The position numbers and the translations under genes were made by a program. A stretch of 59,003 nucleotides of DNA from Bacteroidota bacterium (lineage in GTDB: Bacteria > Bacteroidota > Bacteroidia > NS11-12g > UBA9320): assembly GCA_018700895.1 (NCBI GenBank), contig JABIUV010000050.1:1-59003 (forward strand), read 5' to 3'. Positions 25,025 through 33,463 of this stretch are shown here, one piece after another (position 1 is the stretch's first letter; every line of letters starts with the position of its first letter). Under the pieces are notes generated by a model, which was given only the letters and a program-made list of their open reading frames with translations, was not told the DNA's origin and did no database searches.

Positions 25025-25267
25025 CTATGAAATACTATTCCGCACCTTCACGGTATATTCTCTTAGAGCTGTTTTGAGGTCGGAACCGTGCTCGGCCATA
25101 TGTTCTTTGATGAATACCGCCGCAAGCACGTGAGTGAGTTGTTCGCCCTCATCATCGCCTTTTATTTCTATGGCAGGTGTTTCTTCATTGTACAAGGCCT
25201 CTTCGGCTGCTTGTAATTCTTCTAGGCTATGTGCCTCTGCTAGTTTTTTTATTACTGGTATTTTCAT
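25025..25267 (-). CDS. DUF6952-like small cytoplasmic protein
   Basis: An 80-aa acidic protein beginning MKIPVIKKLAEAHSLEELQ. The central part has EALYNEETPAIEIKGDDEGEQ and THVLAAVFIKEHMAEHG. It resembles the family annotated DUF6952 in Bacteroidota, commonly found beside thioredoxin and peroxiredoxin genes, as here. Function unknown. It is 147 nt downstream of the thioredoxin gene on the same strand, with a structured, probably terminating, region between. Confidence 0.68.
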   Translation of the reverse strand: MKIPVIKKLAEAHSLEELQAAEEALYNEETPAIEIKGDDEGEQLTHVLAAVFIKEHMAEHGSDLKTALREYTVKVRNSIS

Positions 25268-25324
25268 GGGAAGAATAAGTTTAATTCTAAGTTAAAGTTT
25301 AAAGTTTTTTGCTAAGGCAAAAAA

Positions 25325-25398
25325 ATAAAAAAGTCTAGGCGACTAAGGCCTCATCAATCCATTAAGCCTTCGGAGTAAATAATTTAAATCTTAGACTT
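25325..25398 (-). terminator. Structured terminator of the thioredoxin gene
   Basis: On the minus strand AAGTCTA (25392-25398) pairs with TAGACTT (25331-25337), enclosing an inner AAGGC/GCCTT stem, and is followed by a T-rich tail. A further hairpin TTTTTTGC/GCAAAAAA (25305-25324) lies just beyond it. Confidence 0.5.
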
Positions 25399-25414
25399 AA
25401 GCTTTAATTTAGGA

Positions 25415-25732
25415 TTACGAAAGGCTCTCTATCATTTCCACTACCTTAGGCTCAAGGCTAGTGGCTGCTCCTTCTACAAGTTTTCCGCCTTTGAATACCG
25501 CAAAAAACGGAAGGCTATTCACGCCTGCTTGTTTACGTGCTTCTGGATTTTCTTCTGCATTTACATCTAAAAAAGTAACCTCTGCAAAGCGTTCATCGTT
25601 AGACAATCGTTTAAACTTGGGTGAAAACAGCTTGCAGCTCCCACACCAATTGGCAAAGTATTTTACCACCACTTTATCATTAGAAGCTAACGCCTCGTTA
25701 AAATCACTATCTGTTGCTACTTGTATTGACAT
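25415..25732 (-). CDS. Thioredoxin family protein
   Basis: A 105-aa thioredoxin fold with active site ANWCGSCKLF (C30, C33), a WCGSC instead of the usual WCGPC, cis-proline segment SLPFFAVF (about 74-81) and the C-terminal helix. It has no signal peptide, so it acts in the cytoplasm, probably as reductant for the nearby peroxiredoxin (inference from context). Start ATG at 25732 gives the normal length. Confidence 0.92.
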   Translation of the reverse strand: MSIQVATDSDFNEALASNDKVVVKYFANWCGSCKLFSPKFKRLSNDERFAEVTFLDVNAEENPEARKQAGVNSLPFFAVFKGGKLVEGAATSLEPKVVEMIESLS

Positions 25733-25898
25733 AGTACAAAGGTAAAGCGGATATGGCTCGTAGTGATAATAATAAAATTGATTTGCGTATAAGGGAGTGT
25801 TATAGAACGATTTAAAACGGCCTCGCGAAACTTCGGCAACATAGGTTTTAGAATTACCTTACGTTTTTTTCTACTCAAAAACTTACTTTCCTTAATGG

Positions 25899-25919
25899 CA
25901 AAAAACGGGACATCCCGTT
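25899..25919 (-). terminator. Intrinsic terminator of the small CarboxypepD_reg gene
   Basis: Read on the minus strand, AACGGG-ATGT-CCCGTT is followed by a T run. It begins about 10 nt after the stop of the gene at 25930. Confidence 0.75.
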
Positions 25920-25929
25920 ATCAGAATTT

Positions 25930-26220
25930 CTACTTCTTGCGAAGCACTATCGTAATCTCCTTTTTAGAGTTTGGAGATACTTTGATATAGCCTGACTCGT
26001 AACCTACATACTCTACTTTGAATACTTTGGTATTGCGGATATCCGTGAGTTCACTTGTTCCCTCAAAATCGGTAAACAATACGTCGTGGTCTTCAACGGC
26101 AACTAACTTCACTCCCGTGAGTGGTTCATTGTTCTCGTCGAGCACTTGCACCTTAAGGGTGTTACCTGCCATAGCAACTAAGCTACACAATACGAATAAT
26201 ATGGCTGTGATGTTTTTCAC
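25930..26220 (-). CDS. Small secreted protein with carboxypeptidase-regulatory-like domain
   Basis: A 96-aa exported protein: signal peptide KNITAILFVLCSLVAMA, then a single beta-sandwich of the CarboxypepD_reg-like type (KVQVLDENNEPLTGVKLVAV, TDFEGTSELTDI, VEYVGYESGYIKV). This domain is usually the N-terminal plug-side extension of TonB receptors, but here it stands alone. The start codon is GTG (26220-26218). Function unknown; divergent from the HEAT-cyclophilin gene. Confidence 0.75.
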   Translation of the reverse strand: MKNITAILFVLCSLVAMAGNTLKVQVLDENNEPLTGVKLVAVEDHDVLFTDFEGTSELTDIRNTKVFKVEYVGYESGYIKVSPNSKKEITIVLRKK

Positions 26221-26293
26221 TACTGCAACGGTATTGGAGCTATGTTATGCTAATGTTAACCTAATACTATTAAAATAGAAAATGGATAAATAG

Positions 26294-26301
26294 TACTTTT
26301 G
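26294..26301 (+). promoter_or_regulatory. -7 box of the cyclophilin lipoprotein gene, leaderless arrangement
   Basis: TACTTTTG matches TANNTTTG and ends 5 nt before the ATG at 26307. The G of an alternative GTG start is the last base of the box, which excludes that start. Confidence 0.6.
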
Positions 26302-26306
26302 TGACG

Positions 26307-27902
26307 ATGAGATACGCCCTGATACTGCTACTTTTTGCTGCAGCTTGCCAACCCAAAAACCAAGGACCTAACAAATTTGCTAATGATGAAAAACTCATCA
26401 ACATATACGAACTGCAAGATCGTAGAGATACCAAAGCCCTGCTCCCACTCCTAAAAGCAAAAAAAGAGCACCATCGTATAGCAGCGGCAATGGCATTTGC
26501 GAGTATACAAGACACGGTTGCTATACCCTATCTCAACCAGATGCTACAGATAGACCAAGACCCGATGCCACGCAGAGCCGCGGCTTATGCTCTTGGGCAG
26601 ATAGGGAGTACCAAAGCACTGGGAATTCTCACCGCAGCTTTTGACCAAGAACTATTCCCTGCAAACAGACCGTATGTGATAGAGGCCATCGGTAAGTGTG
26701 GAGACTCAACGACAATAGCTCTCTTCGAAAAAGTAGAATATACGGACTCTGCCTTGCAGATGGGCTGGGCATATGGTGTATTTAGACTGGGGTTGAAAGG
26801 GTATAGTTCGGAATCATTGAATACCCGTATGATGAATTTTTTGGATGATGACAATAAGGATTTGGCGATATTGGCGAGTCATTACGTGTATCGGGATTTG
26901 AGGAGTGGTGGTAATTTGGAATTGGTTGATTCGTTGATTGGAGTAGCAAAGTATGTTGAAGTAAAGGAGAGATTTGGGTTGTTATCCAGTGAAAAGCCAA
27001 AGGCTAAAAGCTTAAAGTGGTCTGAGTTTAATACCTTAAATGATTATCAAAAAATAGAGCTAATAAATCATAAACAATCTTGGTCTTGGGAAGAGTCAAA
27101 TCAACTACGAAAATTCATTAATGACACGGCAGTAAATATCGGTGTTCGAGGTGCAGCATTCTCACATACCGTATCTCACTCTCACCCTGATAGCGAAAAC
27201 TCCTATGTACGAGATGCATTAAAATCCGGTGATATGGCATTACAAAGTTTAGCTGCCATTAGAATACAAGAATCTTTTACCATTTACCAAGACACAGAAT
27301 TATCTGAGCTCTTGAACGATGTTAAATCCCAACTCAAACTCCCACAACAAGCAGAAACCTACATCGATGTTTGCAAGGCAATAGAAGCTCTGGGTGGCGA
27401 TAAGTTCGAAGGATACCAACCCGAGTACAATCACCCAATAGATTGGGAATATGTAAAGACCATTCCTGCAAATCAACAAGTACTTATCAAAACCAATAAA
27501 GGAAATATCACGCTTCAGCTTTTCGTGGAAGATGCTCCGGGTACAGTTGCCAACTTTCTTCAGCTCACAGATTCTGGGTTCTATGATGGCAAGTTCTTCC
27601 ATAGAGTGGTGCCACAGTTTGTGATACAAGGTGGCTGCCCCCGTGGTGATGGATGGGGAGGATTAGACTGGACACAACGTAGTGAGTTTAGCAATTACCA
27701 ATCATACAAAGAAGGCACCGCAGGCATAGCTTCGGCAGGCAAAGACACCGAAGGCGTGCAGTTTTTCATCACCCACTGCCCTACTCCGCATCTTGACGGT
27801 AGATATACCATATTCGCTAGAGTAGTGGATGGTACGGATGTAGTGAATCAGATTGAGGTTGGGGATAGGATGGTAAAGGTGGAGCGTATAACTTTACCGT
27901 AG
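26307..27902 (+). CDS. HEAT-repeat peptidyl-prolyl isomerase lipoprotein (cyclophilin type)
   Basis: A 531-aa lipoprotein (lipobox AAAC, C14) with two parts. Residues about 35-340 form HEAT-like helical repeats (for example HHRIAAAMAFASIQDTVAIP and MPRRAAAYALGQIGSTKALG). Residues about 385-531 form a cyclophilin-type isomerase: ITLQLFVEDAPGTVANFLQL, GFYDGKFFHRVVPQFVIQGG and GVQFFITHCPTPHLDGRYTIF. Conserved catalytic Arg (FHR), Phe and Gln (FVIQGG) are present. It probably folds proteins in the periplasm or at the outer membrane inner face. Start chosen at ATG 26307. Confidence 0.9.
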   Translation: MRYALILLLFAAACQPKNQGPNKFANDEKLINIYELQDRRDTKALLPLLKAKKEHHRIAAAMAFASIQDTVAIPYLNQMLQIDQDPMPRRAAAYALGQIGSTKALGILTAAFDQELFPANRPYVIEAIGKCGDSTTIALFEKVEYTDSALQMGWAYGVFRLGLKGYSSESLNTRMMNFLDDDNKDLAILASHYVYRDLRSGGNLELVDSLIGVAKYVEVKERFGLLSSEKPKAKSLKWSEFNTLNDYQKIELINHKQSWSWEESNQLRKFINDTAVNIGVRGAAFSHTVSHSHPDSENSYVRDALKSGDMALQSLAAIRIQESFTIYQDTELSELLNDVKSQLKLPQQAETYIDVCKAIEALGGDKFEGYQPEYNHPIDWEYVKTIPANQQVLIKTNKGNITLQLFVEDAPGTVANFLQLTDSGFYDGKFFHRVVPQFVIQGGCPRGDGWGGLDWTQRSEFSNYQSYKEGTAGIASAGKDTEGVQFFITHCPTPHLDGRYTIFARVVDGTDVVNQIEVGDRMVKVERITLP

Positions 27903-27933
27903 AAGCATATTCAGAAGCTGATGTAATTAGACT

Positions 27934-28311
27934 TTAATTAGAAGATTGACTAACATTAGTATAAAAGTTCCAATCTTTAAATTTACGTTTATACATGTAA
28001 TTACGACTTGGATCATCCTCTCTGTAAGCTATCTTAATCGAATCTGAAATATTGAAACTTGATATACTTAGCATCTTTTGGTCCATTTTATATGGATATA
28101 CACCAGTAAAAGTCTCGTCAGCAACTTTAAATTTATACTCTACAAACTGAGTCCATCGAAACTTTCTTGTAGTAAAACTGTCGCATCTGGTTATCTCACC
28201 TTGTTTCATCAGGTATCTGCTTCTTTCTGTTTTCCCTTCCTTGCACCCAAGACTGTTAAAAATGAACAAGCCGAAAATAAAAAAATAGAAATATTTAAAG
28301 TCTTTATGCAT
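27934..28311 (-). CDS. Small lipoprotein, unknown function
   Basis: A 125-aa protein with a hydrophobic N-terminus and lipobox SLGC (C23). The mature part is charged and contains RCDSFTTRKFRWTQFVEYKF and DSIKIAYREDDPSRN, likely beta-rich. It converges with the cyclophilin gene, 31 nt away. No family recognised. Base usage looks like its neighbours. Confidence 0.62.
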   Translation of the reverse strand: MHKDFKYFYFFIFGLFIFNSLGCKEGKTERSRYLMKQGEITRCDSFTTRKFRWTQFVEYKFKVADETFTGVYPYKMDQKMLSISSFNISDSIKIAYREDDPSRNYMYKRKFKDWNFYTNVSQSSN

Positions 28312-28512
28312 CAGTATATAATCCCAATAAACAATGAATTCAAATATAAGTCATCCTACTCAAAGCTCAAATGTAGCTTGTTTTTCTCTATGTAGTCAAC
28401 GACAAACAACACCTCTACTGTGTTTCTTCACCTTGAATTAGTATCACATTGCACTTATTTATATTTAGAACTATTTCACCCACTAAAATCAATCTACAGA
28501 ACTTTCAGTTCT

Positions 28513-28520
28513 TACCTTTG
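28513..28520 (+). promoter_or_regulatory. -7 box of the ABC exporter operon
   Basis: TACCTTTG matches TANNTTTG, 13 nt before the first permease ATG at 28534. Confidence 0.5.
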
Positions 28521-28533
28521 TTAGGTAATCAAA

Positions 28534-29742
28534 ATGCTTCTAAAACTCGCTTGGCGGAATATTTTCAGAAACAAACGTAGAAGTTTAATCACCGTATCGT
28601 CTATCATTTTTGCGGTACTATTCGCGGTATTTATGCGTAGCCTTCAGTATGGAGCCTATGACAATATGCTCAAAAATATTGTAGGCAGCTACATGGGTTA
28701 CATCCAAGTACACAACAAAGGTTTTTGGGAAGAAAAAACACTCGATAACAGCTTCGCTATCAGTGACATACAAGAACTAACCAACCAAGATGGCATCACT
28801 TACCTTAGTCCACGTATAGAAGGATTTGCCCTTGCAAGTTTTGGTGAAGTATCTAAACCCGTAGCACTTTTAGGCCTAGATGCCGCCCTCGAAAAACAAT
28901 ACATCAAGCTAGACCAAAAGATAATAGAAGGCACCTACTTTTCCGCCGCCAATCCCGGTTTACTCATAGGTAAGGGTGTGAAGGAAATAATGAAGCTACA
29001 GGTGGGCGACACCCTTGTATTTCTAGGACAAGGATACCAAGGCTCTATTGCAAGTGGCGTGTATCCCATAGTAGGCATCGTAGATCTCAAAACTCCAGAG
29101 CTGAATAAACGCACCGTTTTGATGAACTTGGAGCAGGCACAGTCTTTCTTTGCATTGCCAGACATGGTTACCACAGCCGTAGTAGGCATAGACCACGATG
29201 ACTGGCAAGATGCCCAACAGAAAGCCATCTCCACCCTCGATACTTCGTCGCTAGAAGTAATGAACTGGCAAGAAATGCTTCCCGAGCTCAAGCAACTCAT
29301 CGCCGTAGACAAGGCAGGTGGTATGTTTGTGCTCCTTATTTTGTACAGTATCATCGCTTTTAGCCTATTTGGCACCGTGCTAATGCTCACAGAAGAACGC
29401 AGCTTTGAGTACGGTGTTCTTGTGGCAATAGGTATGGATAAATCCAAAGTAATACAAGTTGCTATTTTAGAAACCATATTAATGGCAATAGCCGGAGTTA
29501 TAGCTGGTTTGATTGTCGCCTTTCCATTTGTCCTTTATTTCAATATCAATCCTATCAACCTTAGTGGACAGATGCAGGAAGTTGTAGAGCGTTTTGGATT
29601 TGAAGCACTCATACCCACCTCGCTAGACCCTAGTATAGCACTTACACACGCAGGAATTATCTTCCTTATTGTGCTAATAGTTAATATTTATACGATAGTA
29701 AAAATCAAAAACTTGAACCCTATTACCGCAATGCGAAAATGA
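28534..29742 (+). CDS. ABC transporter permease, FtsX/MacB-type (first of two)
   Basis: A 402-aa permease. N-terminal sequence MLLKLAWRNIFRNKRRSLIT with one helix, an extracytoplasmic domain (about 45-260) and three C-terminal helices; LTEERSFEYGVLVAIGMDKSKV (after helix 2) and NLNPITAMRK at the end are typical of FtsX-family permeases. Its stop overlaps the start of the second permease (ATGA). With the partner permease and the ATPase at 31151 it likely forms one heteromeric exporter. Confidence 0.88.
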   Translation: MLLKLAWRNIFRNKRRSLITVSSIIFAVLFAVFMRSLQYGAYDNMLKNIVGSYMGYIQVHNKGFWEEKTLDNSFAISDIQELTNQDGITYLSPRIEGFALASFGEVSKPVALLGLDAALEKQYIKLDQKIIEGTYFSAANPGLLIGKGVKEIMKLQVGDTLVFLGQGYQGSIASGVYPIVGIVDLKTPELNKRTVLMNLEQAQSFFALPDMVTTAVVGIDHDDWQDAQQKAISTLDTSSLEVMNWQEMLPELKQLIAVDKAGGMFVLLILYSIIAFSLFGTVLMLTEERSFEYGVLVAIGMDKSKVIQVAILETILMAIAGVIAGLIVAFPFVLYFNINPINLSGQMQEVVERFGFEALIPTSLDPSIALTHAGIIFLIVLIVNIYTIVKIKNLNPITAMRK

Positions 29743-30953
29743 TTTTTAAGATTGCCTTCAAAAATATATGGAGAAATAAACTCCGCAGCTGGACGGTCAT
29801 CATCGCTATAGCCTTAGGCATATTTGGTGGTTTGGCGGTAATAAGCACCGCTACAGGACTAAGTGATATGCGGCAGGACAATGCTATTCGAACCTACGTA
29901 AGCCACATCCAAGTACATGATAGCAACTATCTCAAATTCAATGGTTTAACCGACATAATCGCCGAGGAAAATGAGATTGTTAGCTATATAAAAAAGCACC
30001 CCAATACCGAGGGTGTAAGTGCTCGTCTACGGGTAGAAAGTTTCATACAAAGTGCCGGAGGAACTAGCGGTGTTATCCTAAACGGTATTAACCCAGCTGA
30101 CGAAAAGCGAGTAACCAATATCTCTGAGATGTTGCAAGACGACAATTTCTTGGAACGGTACAAACGCAAACCACCAATATTGATAAGTCAGAAGTTGGCC
30201 ACCAAACTCAATGCTAAAATCAAAACTACGATTCAGTGTTCATTTACAGATGCTAACGGTATGCCGGTTACGGGTGTATTTAAGGTAGTTGATATTTTTA
30301 GTACGAGCAACTCCATGTATGACGAGGTGAATGCCTTTGTGCGATTAGAAGATTTACAAGCTATAAGTGCAGTATATGGCAGTCACGAAATAGCCCTTAC
30401 CTTAAAAGATGATGAGCAGGTAGAAGCATATAGAAAGGAGTTAATACAAAATTTTCCCAAGCAACACATTGCTAGTTGGCGAGGAATAGCACCTGAGCTG
30501 GGCTATGCGGATAAAATGATGGACTTGGTGATGACCATATTTCTAATCGTGATAATGCTTGCCCTTGCTTTTGGCATAGTCAATACAATGCTAATGGCAG
30601 TACTAGAACGGAAAAAAGAACTGGGGATGCTGATATCTGTCGGGATGAATAAGCGTAAGGTATTTTGGATGATCGTATGGGAGTCTATTTTTTTGGCACT
30701 CATTGCAGGACCACTAGGCATTATAGCATCATATTTAGCAATTAGCTTTTTTGGCCGTTATGGTATTGACCTAAGTTTTGCAGCAGAGGGATTACGCAGT
30801 GTTGGGCTAGAGAGTATGATTTACCCTACGCTTAGTTCTAATTACTATATTGTGATAAGTGTGCTTGTAGTTACTACGGCTATATTATCATGTATATATC
30901 CTGCTCTCAAAGCATTAAAGTTGAACCCAGCAGAAACATTGAGAACGGCATGA
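29739..30953 (+). CDS. ABC transporter permease, FtsX/MacB-type (second of two)
   Basis: A 404-aa permease, MIFKIAFKNIWRNKLRSWTV at the N-terminus, an extracytoplasmic domain with VSARLRVESFIQSAG, and three C-terminal helices after YADKMMDLVMTIFLIVIMLA; ERKKELGMLISVGMNKRKVF and LKLNPAETLRTA are family motifs. It overlaps the first permease by 4 nt. The ATPase follows after a 197-nt gap containing repeats. Confidence 0.88.
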   Translation: MIFKIAFKNIWRNKLRSWTVIIAIALGIFGGLAVISTATGLSDMRQDNAIRTYVSHIQVHDSNYLKFNGLTDIIAEENEIVSYIKKHPNTEGVSARLRVESFIQSAGGTSGVILNGINPADEKRVTNISEMLQDDNFLERYKRKPPILISQKLATKLNAKIKTTIQCSFTDANGMPVTGVFKVVDIFSTSNSMYDEVNAFVRLEDLQAISAVYGSHEIALTLKDDEQVEAYRKELIQNFPKQHIASWRGIAPELGYADKMMDLVMTIFLIVIMLALAFGIVNTMLMAVLERKKELGMLISVGMNKRKVFWMIVWESIFLALIAGPLGIIASYLAISFFGRYGIDLSFAAEGLRSVGLESMIYPTLSSNYYIVISVLVVTTAILSCIYPALKALKLNPAETLRTA

Positions 30954-30960
30954 GGTTGTT

Positions 30961-31010
30961 TGGTCTTCGATACATTTTCTTCCTACCGTCAGAAAACACT
31001 CAGACTGACA
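30961..31010 (-). repeat. Dispersed intergenic repeat, copy 2
   Basis: Read on the minus strand it contains TCTGAGTG, TTTTCTGACGG and AGAAAATGTATCGAAGA in the same order as 6941-6990 on the plus strand. It forms part of the 48-bp tandem array that follows. Confidence 0.6.
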
Positions 31011-31074
31011 AATCACGATACATGTCCTTCCTGTCGTCAGAAAACACTCAGACTGACAAATCACGATACATGTC
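30979..31074 (+). repeat. Two tandem 48-bp direct repeats inside the ABC operon
   Basis: 30979-31026 and 31027-31074 are the same 48-nt unit with two differences (CTTCCTACCG versus CTTCCTGTCG at the start). They end in TCACGATACATGTC and lie between the second permease and the ATPase gene. Confidence 0.85.
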
Positions 31075-31130
31075 ATACATCATAAATCCTACGTCATACA
31101 TCCTCCATCTTAAATCCTAAATCATACATC
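31073..31130 (+). repeat. Degenerate short repeats before the ATPase gene
   Basis: TCATACATC occurs at 31073, 31094 and 31122, and TAAATCCTA at 31083 and 31111. The block follows the 48-bp tandem array. Confidence 0.6.
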
Positions 31131-31150
31131 CTATATCAACGAAGTAAAAC

Positions 31151-31828
31151 ATGATACAAGTAACCAACATACACAAAACCTACGACGATGGTAAAGTACA
31201 AGTGCGTGCTTTACGCGGTATAGATGTACAGATAGAAGAAGGTGAGTTTACAGCAATTGTGGGGCCCAGTGGGAGTGGAAAAACGACATTGCTCAATATC
31301 ATAGGCGGGCTTGATACTCCCACTCAAGGAGATGTAATGATAGGCGAGACTAACATCGCTCAACTATCTGAAAATGAGCTGATAGACTTCAGGCTAAATC
31401 ACATTGGATTTGTGTTTCAGAGTTATAATCTGATACCCGTACTTACAGCCAAGGAAAATGTAGAGTTTCTAATGCTCTTACAAAAAAGAGACGAAACCGA
31501 ACGGAATGAACGCACCACAAAATTACTCCAAGCAGTAGGTCTGGGCGATCAAATCAATAAAAAACCAAACGAAATGAGTGGCGGACAGCAGCAGCGTGTG
31601 GCTGTAGCCCGAGCATTGGCTAGTAAGCCCGATTTTGTGTTGGCTGATGAGCCTACGGCAAACTTGGACAGTACCTCCACCGCAAACTTGCTTGATATAA
31701 TGCTAAGACTGAATGAAGAGGAAAATATCACTTTTGTATTCAGCACACACGACCAAAGGGTAATAGACCGAGCTAAGCGAGTAATTACCGTAGAAGACGG
31801 TAAAATCCTGAGTGACGTAGCTAAGTAA
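31151..31828 (+). CDS. ABC transporter ATP-binding protein, LolD/MacB type
   Basis: A 225-aa ATPase: Walker A GPSGSGKT (about 38-45), Q-loop FVFQSYNLIPVL, signature MSGGQQQRVAVARAL, Walker B FVLADEPTANLD and H-loop STHDQRVI. Length and the SYNLIPVLTAKENV segment fit the LolD/MacB exporter class. It belongs to the exporter whose two permeases lie upstream; substrate unknown. The 197-nt separation from the permeases holds repeats, so an internal promoter or read-through is needed. Confidence 0.92.
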   Translation: MIQVTNIHKTYDDGKVQVRALRGIDVQIEEGEFTAIVGPSGSGKTTLLNIIGGLDTPTQGDVMIGETNIAQLSENELIDFRLNHIGFVFQSYNLIPVLTAKENVEFLMLLQKRDETERNERTTKLLQAVGLGDQINKKPNEMSGGQQQRVAVARALASKPDFVLADEPTANLDSTSTANLLDIMLRLNEEENITFVFSTHDQRVIDRAKRVITVEDGKILSDVAK

Positions 31829-31834
31829 GAACTC

Positions 31835-32082
31835 TCACGCTTTGGTATTAAGGCGATCTAATAAAGCAGACAAGCACATTATCAGCTGATAAAACCCGAA
31901 TGTAGTTAATGAAGAAGCTAAAATCACCTTGGCCTGAATAAGCAAGGCATACTCCGGAAAATAAAAAGACGAAAAAAGCGAAACGAGCACCAATGCCACT
32001 GCTAATACGGTGAAAATCCAAACACCTTGTATCTCAATAGTAACAGCAAGGTCGGAATTAAAATACCCTGTAAATTATTCAT
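31835..32082 (-). pseudogene. Small two-helix membrane protein gene with a 1-nt frameshift
   Basis: On the minus strand an ATG at 32082-32080 reads MNNLQG and then leaves the coding frame. A second frame reads on from YFNSDLAVTIEIQGVW through two hydrophobic segments (IFTVLAVALVLVSLF; ILASSLTTFGFYQLIMCLSAL) to the TGA at 31837-31835. The span is 248 nt, one base short of 83 codons, so one missing base would restore an 82-aa protein. No family recognised. The remaining part of the 478-bp gap (32083-32306) holds only the porQ promoter. Confidence 0.5.
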
Positions 32083-32282
32083 TTTATTTATAGTGTTGTT
32101 TCCCTTATAGAGTAGGGCAAGTAAGATTAGGTTACACATTTAAAAAAATATTTCAGTGATGTTCGTTAAGGTAGAACAGAAGGACACAAAACATTCACCT
32201 AAATTGGCTCTAGTCAACACCTTACTACTTCACTTATTTCTAGTGATTGCAACAAACTTGCAAAACTTGACTCAATAAATTC

Positions 32283-32290
32283 TAACTTTG
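32283..32290 (+). promoter_or_regulatory. -7 box of porQ
   Basis: TAACTTTG matches TANNTTTG, 16 nt before the porQ ATG at 32307. Confidence 0.5.
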
Positions 32291-32306
32291 CTCGTTAGAT
32301 AGCTGT

Positions 32307-33380
32307 ATGAGAAATCTACCGATTATATTACTCCTTGTCCTGGGGATGAACGTCACTGCTCAGATAGGTGGCACAAGTGCGTTTACCTTCGCTCTGATAG
32401 AAAATAGTGCACGCCATGCGGCCCTGGGGGGCATATCCATTGCCAATACGGATAGTGATCCGGCAGCTGGTTTTCAGAACCCCGCTCTTATCAATGCGAG
32501 TATGCACCATTCCGCATCTCTCTCCTATGCAAATCACGTGGCCGACTTGAACTACGGATTTGCGAGTTATGGCTATTCTGCTGACACTGTTAGTTCTTGG
32601 TTATTTAGCATTGGGTATTATGATTATGGTAAGTTTACCCGTACCAATACTTCTGGTGAAATACTAGGAGAATTTACGGTAGATGACTATAATTTTCAAG
32701 TAGGATACAGTAGGCAATATACTGACAAACTGAGTTTTGGTGCCAATGGTAAGTTTCTATACAGTGTATATGAGGCTTACGTAAGTACTGCCGGAGCATT
32801 AGACTTAGGATTTTCGTATCGTGACACAGCAAAACTAGTAAACGCTGCATTCCTAGTTAAAAATATGGGCTATCAGTTTATTCGTTATGACGACAATAGT
32901 CCGCGTGAGCCTCTACCCTTTGATGTGCAGGCAAGCATCAGTAAGAAACTAGCTCATAATCCACTACGATTTACCCTTACACTCCACAACCTTCATCGCT
33001 GGAACAACTCGTATGTAAATGTAAACTCGCGTAACAAAGAAATAGACTTGGAAACCAACCAAATAAAAAACCAAGAGTTAACCTTTAGCCAAAAAGCTAT
33101 GCGTCACGTAGTATTCAATACCGAGTTTGTATTTAGCGATAATTTTCAATTACGTATGGGATATAATCACCAGCGTAGAGCAGAATTAGGCCCCGAAAAC
33201 CGACGTGCAACGACAGGTTTTAGCTGGGGATTTGGCATTGGGGTAAAAAAACTTACGCTCAGCTACGGTAGTGCTGGTTACTTCCCTGGTATAGCATCAA
33301 ACTATTTCTCCGTAAGCCGAGACCTCAGTGGTTACAAGAAAAAAAGCAAGTCTAAAATAATAGGTCAACCTAGCTTTTAG
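32307..33380 (+). CDS. porQ: Type IX secretion system protein PorQ
   Basis: PorQ is an outer-membrane barrel that assists the T9SS attachment complex (PorU/PorV/PorZ). The 357-aa protein has a signal peptide (to about residue 18, TAQ) and the PorQ/PorV-family N-terminus GGTSAFTFALIENSARHAALG, followed by NTDSDPAAGFQNPALI. The remainder has long barrel strands such as YNFQVGYSRQYTDKLSFGANG. The gene order porQ-cmk is common in Bacteroidota, which supports the call. Confidence 0.9.
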   Translation: MRNLPIILLLVLGMNVTAQIGGTSAFTFALIENSARHAALGGISIANTDSDPAAGFQNPALINASMHHSASLSYANHVADLNYGFASYGYSADTVSSWLFSIGYYDYGKFTRTNTSGEILGEFTVDDYNFQVGYSRQYTDKLSFGANGKFLYSVYEAYVSTAGALDLGFSYRDTAKLVNAAFLVKNMGYQFIRYDDNSPREPLPFDVQASISKKLAHNPLRFTLTLHNLHRWNNSYVNVNSRNKEIDLETNQIKNQELTFSQKAMRHVVFNTEFVFSDNFQLRMGYNHQRRAELGPENRRATTGFSWGFGIGVKKLTLSYGSAGYFPGIASNYFSVSRDLSGYKKKSKSKIIGQPSF

Positions 33381-33447
33381 ATAGCGAGTAGTTATAAAAA
33401 TACGTCGACTTTTCATTCACTCCGTTTTCATAATCCAAAATTTGCTT

Positions 33448-33455
33448 TAAGTTTG
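33448..33455 (+). promoter_or_regulatory. -7 box of cmk
   Basis: TAAGTTTG matches TANNTTTG and ends 8 nt before the GTG start. A TTTTC at 33425-33429, about 19 nt upstream, is a weak -33 candidate. Confidence 0.5.
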
Positions 33456-33463
33456 AACAGACA

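Noticed and set aside
26301-26306. GTG start two codons before the cyclophilin ATG
   Set aside because: Its first base is the last base of the -7 box, so the transcript would not contain it.
28935-29477. A 180-aa minus-strand frame
   Set aside because: Antisense to the FtsX-type permease, Ser/Thr-rich composition typical of shadow frames.
31073-31130. CRISPR array from the TCATACATC words
   Set aside because: Units are only 9 nt, irregularly spaced, and there are no cas genes or spacers of even size.
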